Origin: Brachionus manjavacas | Taxonomy: Eukaryota > Rotifera > Eurotatoria > Ploima > Brachionidae | NCBI GenBank assembly: GCA_019054805.1 | Contig: JAHQIY010000013.1 | Location: forward strand, 2,728,001 to 2,792,000 | Reading direction: 5' to 3' | Length of the DNA: 64,000 bases | Part shown: piece after piece, positions 56,401-64,000 of the stretch | Numbering within the stretch: the first letter of the stretch is position 1 | Layout: every line of letters begins with the position of its first letter | Notes under the pieces: model-generated | The model's database searches: none | Told to the model about the DNA's origin: nothing | Seen by the model: only the letters and a program-made list of their open reading frames with translations | Program-made: the position numbers and the translations under genes

Positions 56401-58670
56401 TTATTTACAGAAAAAAACAATCATTTTTGAATAATTTAATATTTAATTTAAATTTTTATTAATTTTTAAATAACTTTAATAAAAATTGAGTATCTTTAAT
56501 TTAATTTTTTTTCTTTTTTCAACCACATGTATTATATATTTCTTCTTAAAGTCATTTAAATTGAATTTAAAATTTTTACTTGCATTTTTGAAGTCTAGAA
56601 TAAATTTTTTAATAAAATTACACATTTTTTTGCTTTAATTTGTTCTAAGAAATTAAATAATTCTTAAAAAGATACTATTAAAATGATTTAAGTGTTTTGA
56701 TTATAATTTTTTTCGTTCTTAAAATTAGTGCAATAAACTTAGAAAATTTAAGATTAAAAATTTTTTTTTCTTTATTTTAAAATAATTAATTAAAAGATGA
56801 TAATAATGCTTGAAGAGGAAGAAGAGTGTCGTGGAGAACTGGTTGGCTTTTGGTAATTTGGTTCGAAGTTGAGAGGGATGGGGTACTCGGGTCCGATATT
56901 GGAGATAATAATAGTTTAATGTCTTCTAAAAGATTGTATTTCGCTACTTATATTTAGCATTGACATCTATATTTCGTTAGAGATGTTGAATTTTCAAGAA
57001 TAGAATTCTATTCTGATTCTAGAAGTATAGCCTTACCAGCGAGTTTGCTGATAAGGCACACTATGACAGCTGATGTGATTGATTGCTGTTCATCCAGCAA
57101 TCAATGCCTGCTTTAAAGCTGTTAACATTGGGGGCTTCAACTAATTGATTTGGCAGTGAGTTCCATATGTTAGCGGTTCTGTTGAAAAAAAATTTATCTC
57201 TATGTTGGAGCCTCGAAATTTCTTTGTGATATTTGAAGCAATGACCTCTTCCTTGGATTTTGGTGACATTAAAATTGTTGCTTTTTTCAACCATTTCTAT
57301 TCCATGCATGAACTTGTATAATTGAAATAGATCACCTCTTTTTCTTCTTTCCACCAGATTTGGAATGTTCAAAGCCTTCAATCTGCTTTCATACGGTTTG
57401 TTTCTAATTGAAGAAACAAATTTCGCAGCTCTGCGTTGAATCCTCTCAAGATTCTCACAATCCGACTTAAGAAATGGAGACCTTACAGGCACAGCAAATT
57501 TCAAAAGAGTGATTTGATTTGCTTTGTTTGTAGCCTCTATGACTTGATTTTTCCATTTGAGATTTGTATTGAAGATAACTCCAAGATCTCTTTCGGTTTC
57601 CGACGTTAAAATTTATTTAATCGGGAAAAAAATTAATTCGTAAGAATTTTACAAAAAAATGTAAAATTAATGAATGATAAAATCTAAAATATGGCTTGTT
57701 TGGTGTTATGAAAAAAGATGCTGAGTTTTAGGATAAAGGGGGAAATTTCAATTATAGTTAAATGGAATCTCATGCTTCAAAATACCCATTTGCCTTCAAT
57801 TTTTAGACAAAAATCAAAAAAAAAATTGGGAAAAATTATTAATTTATCAAAATTTTTCAAATTTTTTTTGGTACAAAAAAAAAGTTCACAAACTAAAAAA
57901 TTAAAAAAATCACTTTATTCCGGTAATTAAAAACTTCCACACTTCCAAAATTTTTTGACCCTCATCTCTAGAATAATTAATTTAAGAAAATTTAAAAAAA
58001 AAATTTTTTTTGTCATCACCCAAGTGGAGTTTTTTGAATAAATAAATCCGAATTTGTTTGGCAAGAAGTAAAATAAAATTGTGCAATATTTTTCAATTCA
58101 TTTGAATTAAATAATATAATATTAAAAAATAATATTAAATAATAATATAAATTCTTGACAGGGTTGGAAGACAGTTTTGAAAACAATGCTCTTTTGGCTG
58201 AGAATGACTATGAAGCTAAAGGCTCAGTCAAAATTCCGGATTCGAATGGACCTTTCAAAGGCCGACTGAACGCATCAGCTCAAGTAATTAAGAAATTTAA
58301 AAAACAATAATAAAAAAATTATTTTTTCTTTAAGTCTCCTAAATTGTTCGAAGATTGTAATCTTTATTTTCACGGTGAATTTAATGTTTTTGACAAGCAA
58401 GACTTGATCAAATTGGCAGAACAGGCTGGAGCCAAAATTTTGAAGCGCGAGCCAAAATTGGAAAGGGTCGATGAGCTAATTACTCCTGAGGTACCGCATC
58501 ATTTAGATCTAACTTATGACAAAGAATTTTGCTGCTCACATTTTTTGATCTACGATGCCAGCAAAATTAAAATCGACATTAAACATAAGTACCTTTATTC
58601 TGTAAAGGTCAATTGGTTGTTTGCCTGCATCGACAAATTTAAAATTTTACACCCAGCTAGTTATAAATAA
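53415..58670 (+). CDS. BARD1: BARD1-like protein (RING, ankyrin repeats, tandem BRCT)
   Basis: Eight exons: 53415-53485, 53537-53593, 53647-54073, 54125-54208, 54259-54685, 54732-54827, 58162-58283 and 58335-58670. All phases match; 1620 bases give 539 aa. RING at residues 21-55: CLNC...C-DH-LLC-KEC...CPKC. A Ser/Gln/Arg-rich linker with KRVRKNDKGETPIHLA leads into ankyrin repeats (DFAGWTPLHEAVNKDN, GYQNNTPLHEATLNRR, HGADHSIRNDFG). BRCT1: KIVVYGSGMKEDE...VTHVIFTTANT...ILMGIWIVNLKWLED. BRCT2: SPKLFEDCNLYFHGEF...VNWLFACID. This is the BARD1 order, and GYQN-PLH and the two BRCT starts align closely with vertebrate BARD1; the protein is shorter than human (777 aa). BARD1 pairs with BRCA1 through the RING as a nucleosome ubiquitin ligase in homologous repair. 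Most introns are 45-60 bp, but intron 6 is 3.3 kb and carries a LINE fragment. Reading past the exon 5 donor gives a false 3' extension. Confidence 0.93.
54828..58161 (+). other. Expanded intron 6 of the BARD1-like gene
   Basis: GTATGC donor and TTGACAG acceptor split a Trp codon (T|GG) between BRCT1 strands. Contents are AT-rich DNA, an inverted LINE fragment (57061-57605) and a mildly less AT-rich patch around 56800-57000. No exon was needed inside because the BRCT1 sequence is continuous. Confidence 0.85.
57061..57605 (-). mobile_element. CR1/L2-type LINE C-terminal fragment in the BARD1 intron
   Basis: Minus strand: ETERDLGVIFNTNLKWKNQV, EATNKANQITLLKFAV, then CENLERIQRRAAKFV, YESRLKALNIPNLVERRKRG, DLFQLYKFMHGIEM and FFFNRTANIWNSLPNQLVEA. 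This is standard CR1/L2 thumb and C-terminus, with an internal deletion before PVRSPFLKSD where the LYK..VRP.LEY block should be. Related to but distinct from the 9355 and 13562 copies. No class A tail. Confidence 0.88.
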
Positions 58671-59682
58671 CTTTGAAAAATTAAAAATTTTTTTCATTAA
58701 TATTTTTAATGAAAATCAGAGTTGGACTTAAATTAAAATATTTTTTTTTCAAATCAAGACTTTTTTTTACTTTTTAAATATTTCAAATTAGCTCAATTTT
58801 TCAATAAAAAAAGGCCCGAATAAAATTGTTTTTGTGCCAGATTTTAAAATTTTTTTTTAAATTTTCAATGTGTCCAGTTGATGTTGATGTTGATGTTGAT
58901 GTCGAACACTTAAAGTTGATTTTTTTTTTTTGATATTTAAAAAAAAAAATAAAAAAAAAGAATTCAAAGTCACTGACTTGACTTTTTAAAGACTTTAGAA
59001 TTTTAATAATTTAAAATTTATTTTGCACATTTTTCTGAGAACTCATAAAAGATTTTGAACTTTAATTACGCAAAAATATTTTTTACGCTTTAATTTTTTT
59101 ATTATGCGAGACTTTTTGTTTATTGACCTTTTATGCTTTATTAATTAAAATTTTATTCTTAATTTAAAGTGTTCATAAGTTAAAATTTTTTTTTAAATCT
59201 ATAAATTTTTTAATTTATGCGTCAGACCCTTTCTGCCTAAAAAAAATTAATTTTTTCAATTAGAAAACCAAATTTTCTTTAAAAAAAATTAATTTAAGAC
59301 CTTGGATTATCTTATATTTTTTAAACAAATATTTTTATTAATTCTTCGAGTAAAAAATTCCATTTTAATTTAATACGAGATGTTGACTTTTTGATTAGGC
59401 GGCTAGCGCCATGGAATTAAATAAAATTAATAAAATAAAAGCAATTAACATTAGCAAATTGAATATTAATCAGGCTACCAAATTTAACGTTCATTCCTTT
59501 AATATGCCAAATATCTAAGATAATTCATGATATTTATGGTAAAATCAATAAATTAAAATCAAAAATTCTTTCACCTAGATGAATTATCGTTTTTTTTGAA
59601 AAAATTTGTAAAAACAAAAATAAAATGTACCGATTTTTAACTGGGCTTTTAAAATATTTTATTTTTTATCAGATGAAATTAT
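58671..59682. other. Intergenic region between convergent genes
   Basis: AT-rich, with a TTGATG microsatellite (about 58878-58902) and a class D tail-like hairpin GGCGGCTAGCGCC (59398-59410) followed by ATGGAATTAAATAAAATTAA. No coding region. Confidence 0.5.
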
Positions 59683-59821
59683 TTACCCCAGTCCATGAAA
59701 GTAACTTCCGATTTCTCCATCAAAAAATGGTTCGAATGGAATTTTATAAAGTTTTTCCTGAACGTGACTGTTTTCCAAATTCTTGACAAAGCTTTCTAAG
59801 ACCAAGTTTTTTTCGCCGTTT
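59683..59821 (-). CDS. Terminal exon of an unidentified minus-strand gene
   Basis: After a TTATTTAG acceptor the frame reads NGEKNLVLESFVKNLENSHV, QEKLYKIPFEPFFDGEIGSY and FHGLG, then TAA. Codon and residue use look protein-like and no stop interrupts 46 codons. Upstream exons should lie at higher coordinates but none was recognised before 61.2 kb. Family unknown; it might be an isolated gene fragment. Confidence 0.4.
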
Positions 59822-60002
59822 CTAAATAATTATAACCATTTAAAAAGAAATTAAATATCAGTTTATTAAATTTTAAAAATTTAATTTTTGTTTTTTAAAT
59901 ATTCAATTTTATGGCGTCATGTTTTCAATTCAACAAATATTGAAATGATTTTCAAATTTGAAAGCAAAATAACCTTTAAAAATTTTGAAAAATAGTTTTA
60001 AA

Positions 60003-60301
60003 AAAATTAAAATAAAGAACCCTTAAGAACACTTGAAACGATAGTGAAAAGAAGAATTGTTTGCAAACTGAAACACAAGGATACTTTTATGCTAGGGAAT
60101 AAAGTTTTTATAACAAAAGTACACAAAAGGACACCCTATTTGGTGAATAATAAAATAAATGAAAAAAATAAGTTCATTGTCTATAGCTCGTTTAAAATAA
60201 TTCTAAATAAAACTTTTGATCTTTCGTTTGTTGAAAAAAGCAAAAATTTGACTAGCTCAAATTTTTTTTTTTTATATTTAAGTTGGTTTAATTTAATTTA
60301 A
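60003..60301 (+). pseudogene. Possible integrase C-terminal fragment
   Basis: Open stretch KEPLRTLETIVKRRIVCKLK, then HKDTFMLGNKVFITKVHKRT and PYLVNNK. The xxDxxMLGNKVFI...KRTPYLV pattern vaguely resembles the region after the integrase core in LTR elements (a G-D-x-V-x-I strand). No integrase core, protease or LTRs seen. Weak; the second half becomes low-complexity. Confidence 0.25.
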
Positions 60302-60728
60302 TACTCAATGTTTTAAAGAAGCAAAAAATATTTAATTAATGTACAATTTATAAAAAATTTAATGAATATGCTATCTTTTTCTTATTAAATGTATTCTATC
60401 TCAATTTACCTAAAAATTTTAAAATTTTAATTGATAAAATATGATTCAAGAAATTAAAGTAACGATTTAAGGAATATTTAGATTTTTTTTTTAAATGTGT
60501 CCAGAGCAGACATTAGTCTTTTATGTGATTTGGTTTTATATCAAATTTTTTTTTTTATTTTACATATTTAAGAAAAATATAATTTTGTTGAAATTAAATT
60601 AATTTTAGTTTAATAAATTTTTGACAGGATTGGGTTGGAAAAGGATAAATTACTTCTGAAAATATTTACCATTTTACGTTATTATTAAAATTACTGAATC
60701 AAAGAAAAAAATTTTTATAAATAAAATT

Positions 60729-60993
60729 TTTTTAGCCATCAAGACCCCAGAAACTTTTAAAACTTTTGTTTATTCCAAATAAAAAAAGACAATTTTTATG
60801 GGCACTTTTTTATTTTTTATTGTACAAATCTTTAATATTATGTAAGATGATTAGTGCTGGCAATTGATTTTCAATACTTGACTTTAATTTTTGAATCGAT
60901 TTAATAATTAGCAAAAATAGGACTAAAATTTGATATTTGGGTTTTGGTAATGCATTAAGAAATAAGTTTTAATTTTTTAGGTAGCAAAAAATG
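60729..60993 (+). repeat. Dispersed repeat, composite copy
   Basis: 60729-60828 (CCATCAAGACCCCAGAAA...CACTTTTTTATTTTTTATTG) matches 47286-47378. 60870-60993 matches 53039-53162. Finding both halves side by side here suggests they belong to one longer family, of which the other copies are parts. Confidence 0.8.
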
Positions 60994-61197
60994 TCAAAAT
61001 AAATGAAAAATAATTTTTTTAAGTTAAAGGCCAAACAAACAAAATTTAAAAAATAATTTTTTTTTATTAAAAGTGACGCTTCAGGTTAAAGTTTATGCAT
61101 TTCGTAGCAAAACAGCAAGGTGAATTAAAAATATTTTATTGTTTGAAAAAAAATTAAAGCCAATTAATATAAATTTATCTTTATCAAAAAATCAAAA

Positions 61198-62438
61198 TCA
61201 ATTCCAAAAAAAAATTATTTTATCGTCTGATGCACTAACTAAGTCGCCATTGGCAAGTACTGCAAGAGCCGTTATCGAACTTTTATGGTCAGTCAATGAA
61301 TGTTTAATTGTTCCATTGTTCAAATTCCATATTTTAATTGTTCCATCATCGGACCCACTAACTAAATCTCCATTATTTAGTAGAGCAATGGTGTTAACCA
61401 TAGTTTCATGCCCACTTATGGTCTTATTTAGTGTTCCATCATCCATATTCCATATTTTAATTGTACTATCAATTGATCCACTTGCCAAATCACCATTTTG
61501 AAGAACTGCTAGCGAGCTAATCCCTAATGAATGACCATTTATGGTATATTTTATTGTGGCATCTTTTACATTCCATATTTTAATTGTATTATCAGCTGAT
61601 CCACTAGCTAAATCGCCATTGTAAAGGGCTGCTAGTGAGCTAACCCCTAATGAATGACCAGTTAAGGTAAATTTTACTGTTGCATCATTCACATTCCATA
61701 TTTTAATTGTTCCATCATTTGATCCGCTAGCCAAATCACCATTTTGAAGAACTGCAAGTGATCTTACAGTATTTGAATGTTCAGTTAAAGTTTGTTTTAC
61801 TGTTCCATCATGTACATTCCATATTTTAATTGTTTTATCACTTGATCCGCTGGCTAAATCACCATTTGGTAGAACTGCTAGTGACCAAATCATTGCTGAA
61901 TGTCCGAGCAGAATCCGTTTGACTATTCCGTCATCTAAATTCAATATTTCAATTGAATTCTCATCAGTTCCACTTGCTAAATCACCGTTGTGTAGGACTG
62001 CAAACACATATACCGAATTTAAATTGCTAATCCGAATATTTTTTACTTAAATTTTTATTTAGATTAAATCTTTTTTTTGATTAAATTTTTTATTTAAGTT
62101 TTACTTGCTAAACTGGAATAATCTTTGATGCACTTTAATTTTTTTTCCATCAATATTAGACCATGGCTATTTTGGTAATATTTTCCAATTGTGCAGTTTT
62201 TAAAGATAGTACAATTTTGGCCTCTTAACAAAGCCATATTGCAGTCAACTTTTCTTGAACATTCGGATATGCACGCAATTGTGTTTTTCGTCTTCATTAC
62301 TATTGTTTCCGTATAACTTTTACTTATTCCCAATACTTCTTTTCCATTTAATTTCCTAAAATATTCTTCGCTTTTTGCAGCATCACAAATCAAAGCCATT
62401 AAATAGAGAATACTCAAAGTCAAAAGAAGAATTTTCAT
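61198..62438 (-). CDS. Secreted-type protein: signal peptide, Cys-rich (PAN-like) segment, seven WD40 repeats
   Basis: Two exons, 62438-62105 and 62045-61198, with a 59-bp intron (GTAAAA...TTTAAG) split after codon base 1; 393 aa. Residues 1-20 (MKILLLTLSILYLMALICDA) look like a signal peptide. A cysteine-rich segment follows (TIACISECSRKVDC, GQNCTIFKNC, KKLKC), suggestive of an apple/PAN fold. From about residue 120 are seven WD40 blades with an almost invariant NGDLASGS-D-TIKIWN core (blades 1 and 7 diverged), enough for one closed propeller. WD40 propellers are usually intracellular scaffolds; joining one to a signal peptide is unusual. Rep-to-rep similarity is high, implying recent expansion. 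If the intron is misread these could be two genes, but phase and the short intron favour one. Confidence 0.8.
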
Positions 62439-62687
62439 TTTAAGATAATGAGTTAAAATTTTCTGAAAATGTGAAAAATAAATTTATTTACTAAAAAAAT
62501 TAATTACATCTTTAATATTGAGTAATTAAACTGGTTACCGGATTTCTGAATTTTGGAACAAAAATAAAATATCAAAATTGAAACTGAAATAGAATCTCCT
62601 ATTGATAAAATAAAAAGAAAATTTCCCTTAATTGTAAAAGTCATATTGGTACTGAATTGTAGGGTTGAGTTTTCATCTTGATTTAGA

Positions 62688-63584
62688 ACTGATTTGTTCC
62701 TATGGTTTTACCAAAATTTAGTAAACTTACAGGAATTCCGGTAATTTTACGTAAAATCGCAAAAGTGAATAAATAGTAAATTTACTGGTTAATAAACGGT
62801 TAAATAACAGTAAATAAACAGTAATAAGTAAATTAATAACTTTTAAATAATTTCAATGTTAATAAAACTTAAATTTTACTTTTTTTTATTTTTTTATAAC
62901 TTATTTTTACTATTTTTCACTAAAATCAATAAAAATTTACGTTTTTTTTTCGAAAATTTGGTTAAAAAAATACAATATTTTTTTATTTAATAAAAAATAA
63001 AAAAGGTGAAATAATTGCAAAAATCTGGATCTTTTTGGCCCTTTTGGTATTTACGAAATTTTACGTAAAATCCGTTAAATTCTGATAAATTTACGGGAAT
63101 TCCGGTAATTTTGGGGTTGTGAAGTTCATTTCAATTCGATCGTTTCAATTCAGAAAAACTTGAATAACTCTTTTACTAAAAGAGATAATTTAGTTCTGTA
63201 AAATGCTTAATGTTCAAGCAACTTTGCTTAATCCTAAAATATATGTCTGCAAAAAGTCTGCAATGTAATTGCACACTTGATTGTAATACTTTTTAATGGT
63301 ATGCAAAATGCAGAAAATTGCAAAGTATTTTGCAGACTTATTTTACTGCATTAAGCAAATTTTATTATAATTAAGCATTTTACAGAACTGAATTATCTCT
63401 TTTAGTAAAAAAGTTATTTAAGTTTTTCTGAATTGAAATGATCGAATTGAAACGAACTTCACAAGGTAAATTTACTGTTTTTCACTTTTACGATTTTACG
63501 TAAAATTGCCGGAATTCCTCTAAATTTACCAAAATTTTGGTAAATTCTCGTAAATTTTTGGTAAAACCATAGGAACAAATCAGT
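62688..63584. mobile_element. Outer foldback element (host of a nested foldback)
   Basis: Left end ACTGATTTGTTCCTATGGTT pairs with right end AACCATAGGAACAAATCAGT. Arms continue with GGAATTCCGGTAATTTTACG and the inverted CGTAAAATTGCCGGAATTCC. TTTTACGTAAAA words link it to the foldback at 41281. Contains the separate element 63117-63464. Confidence 0.85.
63117..63464. mobile_element. Foldback element 3, nested in the outer foldback
   Basis: TTGTGAAGTTCATTTCAATT at the left mirrors AATTGAAACGAACTTCACAA at the right. Arms of about 110 bp include AGTTCTGTAAAATGCTTAAT / ATTAAGCATTTTACAGAACT. The core has GCAAAATGCAGAAAATTGCA and ATGGTATGC. At 348 bp it is one base longer than the foldback at 3968 (347 bp) and shares core words with it and with 22579-22942. 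Confidence 0.88.
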
Positions 63585-64000
63585 ACTGTAGCTTATTTAA
63601 AGGACCCAAGCAATTTAACTTTGAGAAAAATCTCTTACTTTTTGATTTAGCAAATTTAAACGAAGATGTTTGTATTCTGGTAAATGGAAAATTGCATCAA
63701 CGTAATTATGTTTAGCTAAGATTTTAAAAACGGTAAAGCATTAAATAAGTAGAATAACATTATGTCCTAACACAGAGTCGACCTATCTTACATTAAAATC
63801 CGCATAAATTCTTTGCTTACCTATAAATTATTAAAAAATACCTCTAAAATATAAAAACTTACCTCTAATATTAAAAGTTCACCTTTAATAATTTAAAGAG
63901 ACTTCTAAATCTAAAACAACTGATCAAAATATTTAAAAACCTGCTAATAAATAAAAACTGCAGCTAATTATTAAAAAAAAAAGCTAATCAATAAAAAATA
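63585..64000. other. AT-rich window end
   Basis: Short ACCTCTAAA/ACCTCTAATA-type repeats near 63840-63900. A possible acceptor followed by NLNEDVCILVNGKLHQRNYV and stop (about 63650-63712) is too short to call. Confidence 0.4.

Noticed and set aside
61139-61501. 120-aa plus-strand ORF
   Set aside because: Antisense of the WD40 repeats, open only because the repeats are periodic.

Overview
The window looks like nuclear DNA of a small-genome invertebrate animal. It is very AT-rich, most host introns are about 45-60 bp, and the genes belong to animal families (nostrin, sosondowah/SOWAH, BARD1, RING and WD40 proteins). Transposon remnants fill nearly everything else. A monogonont rotifer (Brachionus-like) would fit the AT content, tiny introns and transposon types, but that assignment is inference. 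No prokaryotic gene organisation, CRISPR array, rRNA or convincing tRNA was seen.

Layout. 1-8.5 kb: minus-strand nostrin-like F-BAR gene whose 6.9-kb second intron holds a deleted Tigger/pogo element, a foldback element and LINE scraps. 9-24 kb: gene-poor, with LINE 3' fragments, MULE-type SWIM and AT-hook fragments, an AT-hook mini-gene between inverted repeats, a mariner-like MITE and a second foldback. 24.8-28.3 kb: minus-strand SOWAH-family gene (N-terminal winged-helix-like domain, C-terminal ankyrin repeats). 29.1-29.6 kb: unknown 158-aa gene. 30.7-31.6 kb: LINE reverse-transcriptase fragment. 31.9-42.7 kb: nested complex, in which a MULE DNA transposon with 9-bp target duplication was interrupted by a 9.2-kb Helitron (33041-42279) with intact Rep and PIF1-helicase exons, itself carrying tandem repeats and a foldback. 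Removing the Helitron rejoins the MULE transposase frame exactly. 43-52.6 kb: LINE copies in both orientations, a Tc1-like remnant, a six-exon RING gene with a glycine/asparagine tetrapeptide-repeat N-terminus, and a second MULE C-terminus. 53.4-58.7 kb: complete plus-strand BARD1-like gene (RING, ankyrin, two BRCT domains). 59.7-62.4 kb: a minus-strand terminal exon and a two-exon gene joining a signal peptide and cysteine-rich segment to seven WD40 repeats. 62.7-63.6 kb: nested foldbacks.

The host genes do not form one pathway. BARD1 would partner BRCA1 in DNA repair and ubiquitination; nostrin would act in membrane trafficking; the RING gene would be a ubiquitin ligase. The remaining biology is transposon biology: layered insertions, several 3'-tail hairpin classes that recur on LINE ends, and a foldback family with a shared core. 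Splice junctions were inferred by eye from GT/AG sites, phase and family alignment.
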